Of a stretch of 64,000 nucleotides of DNA, positions 48,001 through 59,042 are shown piece after piece. The translations under genes were made by a program, and so were the position numbers. This DNA comes from Anaeramoeba flamelloides (taxonomy: Eukaryota; Metamonada; Anaeramoebidae). The DNA lies in contig JANTQA010000012.1 in NCBI GenBank assembly GCA_027625915.1, positions 13,912,501 to 13,976,500 of the forward strand. Reading direction: 5' to 3'. Below the pieces are notes generated by a model that had not been told where the DNA came from, did no database searches, and was given only the letters and a program-made list of their open reading frames with translations. Every line of letters starts with the position of its first letter. The first letter of the stretch is position 1.

Positions 48001-50705
48001 TACAACGAATCGTTATTAAAACAAACTTGAGAAAAAGAGCAAGTTGGGAGATTTTCTCCAGTGGTTGGCATTTCTTTCCAATGTATACAATCCCTATTTG
48101 ATAATAATTCTTGTTTATATTCCTGCACTGTTTGTGTTAACGCTTCAAGCCATTGCTTTTTATGACGTGGATTATCAGAAATAAATTGGTAATTGTCTAA
48201 TCCTCTTGAAATAATAATTGAATTAGATTCGCCTATTAATTAAAAAAAAAAAAAAATTATGTTTAATATGATATTTTTATTTATATTAAATATATTAATG
48301 AATATAAATTGTGGATTGAAATTAAGATTGGAAATAAAAATAATATTGTAAATCTTTAGTTATCCACAAAGATATAAAATAACTAATTTTTCAATGATTT
48401 TCTTTTACATTTATAAAAAAAAGGATGACAAAATAAAAACAAAAAGAAGTCTAATAAAAAATAATTTTTGTTACTGGGAATTGCCCAGAATATGAGAATA
48501 ATCATAAAATCTGGAAAATCTGAATTATAAAAAATTAATTTTCCTATTTTATATTAAAAAATATTAATATAATAAGATTATTACTAAACAAGATTCAATA
48601 TATTTTTTGTGTCTAGTAGACAATAAATTATATTTTTGAAAATCATAATAAAATTTCTAAATCAAAATTTAGGAATTTAGTAAGTGTCGTAGAGTGCCGT
48701 TGACCGCCATTACCTTTTCCAAAATTTAAAAGAATGGGGAAAAATCAAAGATTTTACTCAATTCTTTTGAATTCTGGAAAAGCTAACGGCGATTTTTTAA
48801 AATTCAAAAAAATAGAATAAAAACTTTGATTTTACTTACATTTTCAAAAAGTCAAAAAAAACCTAACGGCACTTTTCTTGAGGTTTACTATTTTATTTCT
48901 AAAGTAAAAAAAACCTAGAACACTTCACAAAAAAATAGAAAATTCTCTAACGAAAATCAATAGGTTTTCCAAATAAAATAGAAAACCTCAAAAAAGCCTA
49001 GAACACTTAACAAATAAAATAGTAAAACTCAAGAAAAGCTAGAACACTTCAGAAATAAAATAGAAAACCTCAAAAAAACCTAACGAAAACCTATTGATTT
49101 TCCAAATAAACAGAAAACTCAAGAAAGGCTAACGGTAAACAAGAGGAATTAACAACTCCTCCCTCAATAAATAAAAATAAAGTAAAAATATTTTTTTTTT
49201 TGTATTAGAGAGAATTTTTTTTTTTTTTGTTTTTTTACCTTCGTTGAGGGTTTAATTGTTAATTTTTTTCCCCTATTTACATTTTTTAATAACATTTGTA
49301 TTTTTTAGTTAACATTGATTGTTTGTTTGCTTATTTTTGAAATACTTTGGGAGAAGTTCTAAATTTTTTTTGAATTTTGAAGCAAATTAAGAATTGATCA
49401 TTTGACAATTTTTTTATTGATCATAAGAAAAGAAAGAGTTGAAAAATTCATCATAGAAAAAGCTAGCAAATAATTTTTGATTTTTAATATCTCTAAAAAA
49501 ATTTAGTGGATCTTTTCAAAAAGTATATTTTTGAAAAAAAAAAAAGATTTATTGTACAAAAATCTGAAATATTATTTTCTCATTTTAATTACAATCGGAT
49601 CCATAATGAAGAAGTATTGATTTTGAGTCATGTTTTTGTTTTTCGTTTATTAATAATTCAAGTGTTTTTTCGTGTGTGTTTTAAATTTGTTGTTAGTAAT
49701 TAATATATAAAAAAAAAAAAAAAAAGGTAATTACCAAAAAAAGAACCAATCTGTTTTACTAGTATTTCGTCAAGAGATAAAACTTCGCGAGAAAGAAATT
49801 TCCCTTCTTCAATTTTTGTTGCAATTACGAAAATATCATTAAATAAAATGCCCCAACTTTTTTCTCTGTTTGGATTATCCTTTTCAAAAAAATGATCCTC
49901 TTTTACTAATCGTCTTCTTGAAATTATTTCTAAATTTTCATCGGAATTTTTCAATTTAATTTCCAAATTTACTAATTTTCGGAAATTGTTTGTAACAAAT
50001 TTTGTTTTGTTGACATGATCTGCAATATGTCGAAGTCTTTCAAGTATTTTTTTAAATTCCTGATATTCTGGATGGTTTTGATCAGTGTTTTTAATTACTC
50101 CCTTTTTATACAATAAAAAATAAAAATTGAAAATATAGTTGTTTTTTGTTTTTGTTTTTATATATTTGTGGTTACGTTTGAATCATTTCAAATTTTTGGA
50201 TCTCCAAAGATATAAAAGTAGAAAAAAATAAGATTTACTTGAATTAATAAAACATATCTGGGGATTCTTTGAACCGGAGTAATTAGTAAATCAAAAATTT
50301 TGAAACCTTGGAGTTTTTCTGACTGGTGTGTTTGCTCTAAAAAGGTTGCAAATGAATTATTATTTTGAATGTTTTTTCGAATTGTTTCTAATGCATTTTC
50401 ATAGTTATTAACAAAATCTGTATATAATTTTAGAAAGGGTATAAAGCGAGTAAACAGATCAAACCATTGTCTAGTTTCCAAATTGCTTTTTCTTTTTTCT
50501 AAATCAAGATATAAGCGATGGTTTAATCCATAAATTGATTCGATATTACTAAAAATATTTTTGATTTCGTTTGGATCGATGATTTTTGTTTTTTTTAATG
50601 GGATCAAAAATTCCTATTTTTATAAAATAAGCAAATAAAACAAAATAAAAATAAAAATAATATAAATTTGGAGGTGAGTTATGTTTAATTATTGTTTTGA
50701 AAATG

Positions 50706-50739
<34 letters not shown>

Positions 50740-53399
50740 ATTGTGGGAATGGAGTAAAAGGACAAAATAATATAGAAATGGTTAAAGAAAGTATATCTCA
50801 TTCGAGACGGTAAAACATGATCCAAACTAAAACTAAAACCAGCAACTATTAACTCCCTGGAATTTTCCAATGGTAACCTAAATCCACCTTTATGAATGAG
50901 TAGTGAGCACAAACGTTTTTTTGATCATCCAATTGTTTTTTGAAAAGAATGTTGTATTTTTTACTGGTTATTTTCTTTGTTTTATTGTTTTTTCATGTTT
51001 GCTTTTATTTTTTGCAAGTTAGTTTTTCCCGAAACAAAAGAATGTATTTTTTAAAAAGTAATTTTGAAGTCGTTAAAAATGGTCCCTTTTTGATAAAATG
51101 TAAAAATTGCTTTTGAAAATTTTTCTATTGGATTCTGCGAAGGTGGGGAAAGATAAGGCTTATAAGTACATACTTACTCATTGTTTTTAATGTTTTCGGA
51201 TCAAAAAAAGAGATTATTGGCAAAAAAATGTTATTCAATTTCGAACATATTTCTTTCTTGTTCCTTTCAGAAAAGGAATTTTTATTTTGAGAATTTGTTT
51301 CGAGTTCAAAAAGCCAGTAGTTTGATGAAAAGGATTTCATTCAAGTTTATCATAATCAAAAAACTCATTTTTGTTATATAAATTAATTAGCGTTTAAAAA
51401 ATCATTTTTTTTTTGAATAATAAATTACAATAATTTATTTTGGTAGTTGCCTTTTATTAATATCAGGCTTTTATAATAAATTCCAAAAAATTGAATAATA
51501 CGAATTAACAATATTTGAAAGGCAATTTACAGATGAATCAATTTGAACAAAGTTAAATAATTCAGTAGGATCGGAATTAAATTATTTTTTGTTTTTTTTT
51601 TTTTTTTCAAAAAATGGGGATTAAATATTGAATTCTGATTATTAAAGTGATTATAAAAAAGTGAGTGCCTAAAAGTTTTTACAAGAAGTTGCTCAAACTG
51701 TTTCGTTCACTGTTTGAAACAATTTGGGTCAAATAGTTAAGCAACATTTTTGAGACCTTTGTTTCATAACTTTTTTAAAACAACTTTTTTATCAAAACAT
51801 TTTTTTAATTGATCGAATGTTTCTGAATTTTCAAAATTATTTGGAATGATAAGTTGTGATCAAAATAAAAGTCTATTTAAAAAGTTAATTTACAAGTGGA
51901 ATAAATATTTTATTAAATTCAAATCAAAATAATCAAAATTTTATCTCAAAGTTCGATAAGGGAGTTGAAATAAAATCTCTCAGGACTTTTTGTTTCTAAT
52001 TAATATTGAGAAGATCTTTTGTTTTTTCAACAAAAAATTTGAAAAATATATTGAGGGAAACAAAACATAAATTTTCACTTTGTTTTGAAACAATCTTTCG
52101 GCTTTTCCAACTTATAATTCACAATAAATATTTCGGAAATTGAAATAAAAATTTTCATTTATTAATTAGAAAACGACAGTAATTTATCAAGTGTTGCGTC
52201 TGTTTTAAAAAAGTGAGAACCTAAAAGTTTTTAAAAGAAGTTTCTCAAACTGCGTCGTTCACTGTGTAAATCGTTTGAGTCAAATAGTTAAGCAACGTTT
52301 TTGAAACCTTTGATTGATAATTATTTTAAAACACTCATTTTTTGTCTCTCAATTTGACAAAACCTTAGACGGAAAAATCGATTAAAAAAAAATAATGAAA
52401 AGTAACATTTATTCAATTTTGTCTTGAACCACACAATGAAAATGCACTTTAGATGGAAAAAATAATCTTATACAAAGATGGAATGGATCGAAGGGAGTTC
52501 ATGGTTTAGTATTTATCATAGAGGTGCCAAAAAGATATTTTTAACTATTTGTTTATTAGTGTTGGTTGGATAAAAGAACGAAAAAAAAAAAGCATGTTCA
52601 CATGTGACTCTCAGAAATCAGGAGTACCAAAATAATTGGGTGTGGGTGTGAATGTGGGTGTGAGTGTGTTTGTTGTTAATTATTTGATTTTTTTACTTAA
52701 AAGAAAAATACCCATTTAAAAAAGAATAAATAAAACATAAAAAAGAAACAAGTACAATAAAATTAAAAAATAAAAAATAAAGAATAAAGAATAAAGAATA
52801 CATCAATGATAATTTTTAATTGCTGAACATAAGTTTTTTCTGTGGAAATAATTTCTGTAATTAAGCAGATCCTTTCAATTGGTTTTTTAAATTTGGCTAA
52901 TTTCATAAGAGAGAAAAAAAAAAAAAAAAAAGAAAAAAAAAAAGAAAGAAATTTTTTTAAAAAAATTTAAATAACAACAGCAAAAAAAAGAACACATGAA
53001 AAAACGGCAATTACCTGAATCAAAAATCGTTTTTCTTTTCAAGTACCCCCTAAAAACGTTTTGAATTCTTTGTACATCTTTTGTTTTGTTTTTTTTAATA
53101 ACCAAAGGAAAGCTTGGTTTTTTATTTTTTTTAATTGTGTGCCTTCTTTTTGGAAGCTCAGGTTTTGTTTCATTCTTTTTTGTTTCTTTAGTTTCTGAAT
53201 TTTTCAATTTGTTTTCAGTTTTGGTATTGTTATTGTTTTTGTTTGTTTGTTCTTCGTTATTCGTTTTTAATTGGTTTTTAGTCGTGTCCTTTGATCTTTG
53301 GTTTAATTGTGGAATTGATGGTAATTTTTTTGTAATTCTCTTTGATAATAATTCATTGATCCTCTGTTTCATAGGTGTTGTTAATTGTGTTCCTGACAT
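42042..53399 (-). CDS. Rho guanine exchange factor: IQ-DH-PH-Kelch
   Basis: Eight exons: 53399-53015, 52896-52802, 50613-50239, 50101-49735, 48232-47948, 47799-47525, 43715-43568 and 43468-42042. They join in frame to 1118 residues. An IQ motif, VQRIQNVFRGYLKRK (109-123), could bind calmodulin. The DH domain (~135-325) opens with ERICLITEIISTEKTYVQQL and has FLIPL, FSNIESIY and TPVQRIPRYVLLI. It would load GTP on Rho/Rac GTPases. A PH domain (~330-440) ends with the conserved W434 in HKKQWLEAL. Kelch blades (~450-730) show IFGGK, FGGQS and FFGGKT doublets, with at least five repeats, one of them degenerate (FLGDK). They probably bind actin or another partner. The tail (~735-1118) is Asn/Lys/Glu low complexity with basic patches. 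Four introns are short (99, 118, 137 and 148 bases). Three are long (1502, 2188 and 3809). Confidence 0.92.
43716..47524 (-). other. 3.8-kb intron in the Kelch region
   Basis: Donor GTAATA at 47524, acceptor AATAATAG ending at 43716. It separates two Kelch blades. It contains a fold-back repeat centred near 45720 (about 45626-45812, with CCTAGAACACTT arms) and its companion segment at about 45490-45600. A 124-codon F/K/L-rich frame at 44590-44964 (minus) matches nothing I know. No other coding sequence was recognised. Confidence 0.8.
45490..45830. repeat. Intronic fold-back repeat (CCTAGAACACTT family)
   Basis: TTTTCTTGAGGTTTTCTGTT and TACTTTTCGAAATAAACCGA face their complements in 45720-45812 (TTATTTCAAAAAGTAAAAAA, AACAGAAAACTCAAGAAAAT). 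Relatives occur at 40776-41002, 48690-49140 and 61340-61770. Confidence 0.6.
48233..49734 (-). other. 1.5-kb intron inside the PH domain
   Basis: Donor GTAATT at 49734, acceptor TTAATAG ending at 48233. It splits a glycine codon. The central part (48690-49140) is the direct/inverted repeat cluster listed next. The rest is AT-rich with homopolymers. Confidence 0.8.
48690..49140. repeat. Array of ~45-bp direct and inverted repeats
   Basis: Units of the form CCTAGAACACTTCA followed by AAATAAAATAGAAAACCTCA recur about four times between 48905 and 49080. They are preceded by inverse forms (CTTGAGGTTTACTATTTTAT). A separate inverted pair, TTTTCCAAAATTTAAAAGAA and ATTCTTTTGAATTCTGGAAA, flanks 48716-48785. 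The array lies entirely in an intron. Confidence 0.6.
50709..50736. repeat. (TA)n microsatellite
   Basis: An uninterrupted AT dinucleotide run of about 28 bases in the long DH-domain intron. Confidence 0.85.
51655..52340. repeat. Pair of ~130-bp direct repeats
   Basis: A block with CCTAAAAGTTTTTA, AGTTTCTCAAACTG-like, GTTCACTGT and GTCAAATAGTTAAGCAAC occurs at about 51665-51780 and again at about 52208-52325, in the same orientation. Both are in the 2.2-kb intron. No coding or RNA fold was recognised. Confidence 0.6.
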
Positions 53400-56149
53400 G
53401 TCAGTTTTTTTGTTCGAAATTGTGGTTAACTGATTTTGTTGAGAGAGCTTTTAAATATTACAATTCTGAAAGGATGAAGAAACAAAAAAAATTTAAAAAA
53501 AAAAAATGAGATAAAAATAAATACAAATAATTAATTATCAGTAAAAAAACTTAAGTAGATGATTGGGCTTTCCATTGATAGGGTTTTTTGAGTCATTAAT
53601 TAATGATTTTTTTGATAAAAATTTCTTATTTGTTGATATTTAAAAAAGCTTGTTCTTCTAGGAATCGAGAACTGAAAATGTTAAGTTTTAATATTTGTTT
53701 GAAAACTTACTATTTTGTCTAGGGATGTGTTGCAATACAATCTTTGGAAAACAATCAGTTAACAAATTTGTTGTCTTTTTGTTTGGATAGATTGTTACAA
53801 AATTTCCTACTTTTTATTTTTTAAAAATTCAATCTTGAGGAATTTTTCCAATTTGTTTTGAATTAGAAAAGTAACTATTCAATTCCCAAGATTATCGAGA
53901 AGAAAAAATACCATTAATCATTTTTTAGTCACTCTTTTGGAAATATGGAGTTGCTAAATTGTAAATGTGATTGTTAGTTATTTATCAATTTCTTTTTTTG
54001 TTTCGTTCAGGAAAATATATTAGCATTAATAAAATAGGAAAATGGAAAGAGGAATGTATAGTCTCACAATGAACTTGTTAAGGGTATTTAGAATTTTCAT
54101 ATTTACCATTTCTGTATGTTTAAACCTTCTTTGAGAATTAACTCTTTAATCTCATTTATCAAGAGATCTTTGCAAATAAGATCTTTAAGATTTGAAGTTA
54201 TTTTTAGTTAAAAGTTGTTTCTGTTTGCAAAGAAACAGTTAATTTACAATCTATTGCTTGACTGAACTCCTATTTGTTAGCAAATAAATGCAACTAAATT
54301 TTCATTCAGCTTTCCAAAATTGTAATTATTAAATCAGAGATCATTTCAAATTTTTAAATCTTAAAAAAAGCATAAAACAGTAATTTACCATTTGAGAATT
54401 GGGAACCTGATGGTTTATTTTAATTCTTGAACTGTGATTTTATGGAAAGATGAATAAAAATTTTGATCTTTTTATTTTACAATTAACAGTAAAAAAGAAT
54501 AATATGAAACTATCCAATATTCTTAAGGTTTATAATCCCTGAAGATTGAAAAAAGATTATCTTGTATTGGGTGTGGTAACTTTTTAATTTGGTTCCTCTC
54601 ATTTGGATCTTTTATTTGGTCTGGGTTTTAAGAGTGGTTCAAAATGGCAATTTTTGATAATTTTAGAGATTGTAAACTTTAAGGGGGTAAGTACATTTTA
54701 TTGATTGTGAGTTACTTGTTTTATTAAAAATTGAATGATTAAACAGACTTATTTGACAAAATAAATGAAGAAATAGATAAAGAAAAAAGACGTGGGCTAT
54801 ATCCTAGTATAATATATACACACACCAATTAAAAAATAAAAATTAAAAATTTCAAAACAATAATCTTTTGAAAAAAAAATCATTTATTTCTTGATGTTAT
54901 CTGTAAAATATGATAAAAAGACTTGGGTTTTCCTTGGATTTATTTTTAATTCTGAAATAGAAAAACTTTCATGTGAAGAATTTTTTGATCAAAAAATTAC
55001 TTATTTGTACTAAATAATTATCCATAAATATGTTACTCTTTTTTCAAGAATTGACAAAATTGTTAATAAAAATAATACATTATATTTTATTACTCTTACA
55101 CATAAAATATAATAAAGTACTAGTTTATGATTCTGATTAATTTTTAATTCTATTTTTACATTTAAGGTTTACAATTCCCAAAATTTGATAAAAATTATCT
55201 TGCGTGGGGTTCTGCACACTTGTTAATTTGATTCTTATCTGACCAATCTTTGATTTGTTATGGGTTTTTAATAGTTGTTCAAAAAGGTAATTTTCTGTAT
55301 TTATGTTTTTGTCTTCCTTAAATTCAAATTGAATGGTAAAAGATAAATTATTGGAAATTACATGATCAAAAAATGTGGTTTGTGTGTTGTAAATTGAAAT
55401 GTTTAATTATTTTTTGTTTGATTTTGATCATTATTACAATAATTAGTTTTTGTGATCATAATGCAATTGTAAAAAAGTTCAATATAAAAAAGGAGAAATA
55501 AATAATTTATATACAATTGGGGATATTTCAAAGTTTCATCTTGACTTTTATGAATTTCTATAAAACGAAAAATTTTCAACTAACCGAAAAGAATTTCAAC
55601 TTCTTTAAAAAACAAAAGAAAGTGAAAAGAGAGAATTATTTTAATTAAATCAAAAAAATAAATAAATTAAAGTTGTATAATTTAATTAATAGATTATTTG
55701 TAAATAGTGAATTAATCAAATAAATGAAGTATATTAATATTAAAAAATATTTTAAATTAATAAACCAGATTAATATTGAATTTGAAGAAATGTTAAATTT
55801 TTCGAAAAAGATTAATAAATTAAAAAAAAATCGAGTAGTGTGATTATAAATAATGATAATATGGAAACAGAGTATTTTGGGTTTGATGGTTCTATTAGTA
55901 AAAAACCAAAAAAAAAAAAAAAAAAAAAAAATAGATTTTTATTTTTATTAAAAATTTTACATTAGATAAAAGTACTTTATAAATATAGAACTGATGTTTT
56001 CAATGATCAAAATTAAGTTGTTTATCAAATATCAAAAAAAAAAAAAAAAAAAAAAAAATCATTCAAATAATTTGATAAAATTAAGCAATATAAATCAATA
56101 AAAAACCAAAGTATTAAATTTTATAAAAAAATCCATAAAATAATTTTTT
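53400..56149. other. Upstream flank of the RhoGEF gene with diverged repeats
   Basis: No supported gene. A block beginning TAAGGTTTA(T/C)AAT(C/T)CC and ending GG(G/T)TTTTAA(G/T)AGT is present at about 54530-54680 and, diverged, at about 55160-55300. A looser similarity links 53560-53660 with 54910-55010. From 55700 the sequence may include a decayed upstream part of the LINE. Confidence 0.45.
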
Positions 56150-57420
56150 TAATTGGATAAATGATATATCTCTGAAAAATAATAAATTTATTAAAAAAAG
56201 AAATTTATTATTCATTCATAAATCAGGTGATGATCACATACCACTTAATTATCAGTCAATTTCGATTGACCAAACTCTCCCAAGATTTTTTCTTAAATTT
56301 TTGTATTCAGAAATCCAAGGTTATAGGGATTTGGTTTCTAAAATACCAGTTTGAATTCAAAAAAAAAATAATTAGATGCCAGAATTGCAGTTTTAAACTG
56401 ATTGGGTGGATAGTAGAAAATAAAAAATAAATTTAAAAGTGAAAATATTTATATCTTTGCAATATATATATATATATATATATAAATTATTTGACACTAT
56501 GCATCATTCACTTATTTAATATTCAATTGAAAAAAATTAAACAAATGTGAAATTATTGTAAAATATCCACTTGCTTCTTGCTCAAAAGAAGGAACTGGTG
56601 TTTATCAGGAATAAACAGTGTCTCCTATATTATTTGGATTTCTTACACATTTTCTCTTAGAAAAAAATTAAATCATTAATATTACATGTCCAAATGTTTG
56701 CAGATGATCTAATTTTTAATTATAAAGAGGCACTAATAATAGAAATCAATTTTCAATTTAAAAAAAATGTATAAAATAATAAGATATTTCGAGATGAATT
56801 CTAAAAATGAGTATATTTAAAAAACTTTAATTCCAAAGGAATTTTTATATTTTGGTATTTGGTTGATAAAAAAAATCATTTAAAATATAACAGGGATATA
56901 GTTTAGACCAATTTTAAAAAATAATCAATATCTTATAACGAAAAAAAAATTCTCATAGATTAAAAATTCAGTTTTTGAATGCTATATCAAATAGATATTT
57001 ATTATGTATATTAGAAATATTTGATTTTGCTAAAAAATTTTTAAAAAATATCCGTAATTGGATTAATAAAAAAAAATACAATTTTTTTTTTTTTTAATGT
57101 AACCACATTTTCCTAGGTATATCAGAAAATATGGGTAAAAAATGATTCTATCAGAATAAAGATATATAAAAGAAGATTTAAGTTAATTCAAAAATCAATA
57201 ATCCTACTTTTTGATGAATTAATTACCTAAGCCCCTTTTCTAAAAAAAAGAATCAGAAAATATTAATTTGTATTCCAAAAATTGAATACCACTAGAATTT
57301 TAACTAGAAAATTCCAGAATTAAAATTTTATAAAATAGTACAGGTTCGAAATGTCTTTGGGTTTTTTTAATTTCGGAAATAAGTGGAAAATTCCTTGCAT
57401 TTTCTTTTAATCTGAAAAAT
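56150..57420 (+). mobile_element. Decayed LINE (non-LTR) reverse transcriptase
   Basis: Reverse-transcriptase motifs appear in order on the plus strand, in more than one frame. FIHKSGDDHIPLNYQSISI lies at about 56210-56270 (like IPK..NYRPISL). TVSPILFGF is at about 56610-56640, with a stop codon in place of the glycine of the usual QG just before it. MFADDLIF, the catalytic [FY]xDD box, is at about 56692-56715. A later YLKNFN...IFIFWYLV stretch resembles the YLG region. Several stops and frameshifts make it inactive. The 5' end and the endonuclease were not found. The right side is cut off by a palindromic MITE at 57421. Confidence 0.75.
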
Positions 57421-57620
57421 TGCAGTCAGTTTAACTTTTAAGGTACAAACTTTTATAGTAATTTAGGTACAAAAAAAAACTCAAATCAAGGCACAAATTT
57501 TGGAATTTTTTATTTTACAATTTATTTTATTAGAATCTGAATTTTGTGCTCTAATTTGAAATTTTTTTTGTGCCTTAAATTTCACAGCAGTTTGTGTCTT
57601 AAAAGTGGAACTGACTTTAA
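57421..57620. mobile_element. Palindromic MITE, copy 6
   Basis: The left end is GCAGTCAGTTTAACTTTTAA and the right end is TTAAAAGTGGAACTGACTTTA. It has AAGGCACAAA-type repeats in both arms. It lies at the end of the LINE remnant, so it may have inserted into it or beside it. Confidence 0.78.
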
Positions 57621-59042
57621 GATGTCAGTATAAAAAACAGAAACGGTTTAAGGTTGATTCCGAATGATTTAGGTATAAGAATTAAGATAGGCAGGTCTTG
57701 GGCTGATGTATAGAACAAAGAAAAAAGAAAGGTAAGAAAACAAAAACAATCACAACATAATATCCCGATGAATTGATACTTTATATTGTAAATGGTACTT
57801 TAAAGAGTAAAAATTTGAAGAGTAAAGGGTTATCAATAAAATATAAAGAAATTTTTCCCATTCGTCGTGTTTGGTGGTTTTTATTGATTTTATAATTTTT
57901 TTTTCTTTACAATTTACAAAACGAGATTTCTCATTCAAATAAAAGGACACATCAATTTTTAAAATATTTAATTTTAATTTTTATTGCTTTGTTTTAATGA
58001 GTTTTAAATATTTGGTTGAGTGCTTTTTTTTATATGTTTTATAGAGTTTCTTATCTTTTAGAATGCTACTACAATTAATTTGATTCAATTATGAATAATT
58101 CTTGAACTTTTCTGTGCCCTTTTATTTGTTAAAAGAGTTTGGTATTTAACAGACATTTCTCATCAATTTATATTTTTTTTAAAAATTGAATTTTACATTC
58201 TCAAAAAGTTTATACTAGGGTTTATAAAAGTGAGATCAAATTTAGTCGATATATTTCCATAACTTTCAAAAACTTTTTTGAAACACATTTTTCAGAATCC
58301 ACATCAAATAAAATATTTTCAATTATTAAAAACAAAAATCAGGTAAAATAATTTTGTTTATTTCAAAATTATAAGAAAAATATCAAAATAAGAAACAATT
58401 TTTTTTTTATTTTAATGGTAATATGGCAAATTTATAAATAATAATAATATCAATTTGAAGAAATAAAAAAAATTTTTAATAGTTTGGCAAAAGTAATAAT
58501 AAAATCAAAAAAAAATAATTAAATAATATGGCAAAAAATAAGGAAAAAACAAAAAATATAGGATCAATAAAAAAAAAATTGTAAAAATTTAAAAATATAA
58601 TTAGAAAAATAATAATTATATGTTTAATAATAATAAAACTAAAATGATTGCAGAATATATATATATATATATGTGGGGGGGGTATATGATATCAATTGAT
58701 TTTCAAAGATATGTATTTAAAATAATTGTCAAAATATGCAATTTTTTTTTTTTTTTTTTTTTTGTATTTTGATAAATATGAATTATTTCAATTAAAATTG
58801 ATTTTGTCTTTTAAAAATATTGGTAATTTTTAAAAAAGAAAAAATGTTTTCAATATTAATGGTTACATTAGTAAATTTTTATAATTTTAGCAAAGAATCA
58901 GCAAATGAAATTTTAAAAATAAAAACAAATTAGTTAATTGTGATAAATCGTTTTTTTTTTTTTCTTCAAGTTGTGATAAATTTATTTGCTGATCTATTTC
59001 CAGTTTGAATTTTGTCAAAAGTTTTTTGAAAATTAGTTTTGA
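57621..59042. other. Interval downstream of the acidic protein gene
   Basis: AT-rich, with A/T runs, a short (TA)n tract at about 58655-58670 followed by a G run, and a ~22-base T run at 58742-58763. The 57750-57950 minus frame has no support. Nothing else recognised. Confidence 0.5.

Larger units (their letters stand above)
50614..52801 (-). other. 2.2-kb intron inside the DH domain
   Basis: Donor GTATTC at 52801, acceptor AAAAATAG ending at 50614. It separates YVQQLKIIID from EFLIPL. It holds a TA microsatellite (50709-50736) and a pair of ~130-bp direct repeats (about 51660 and 52200). No exon was recognised inside. Confidence 0.8.
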
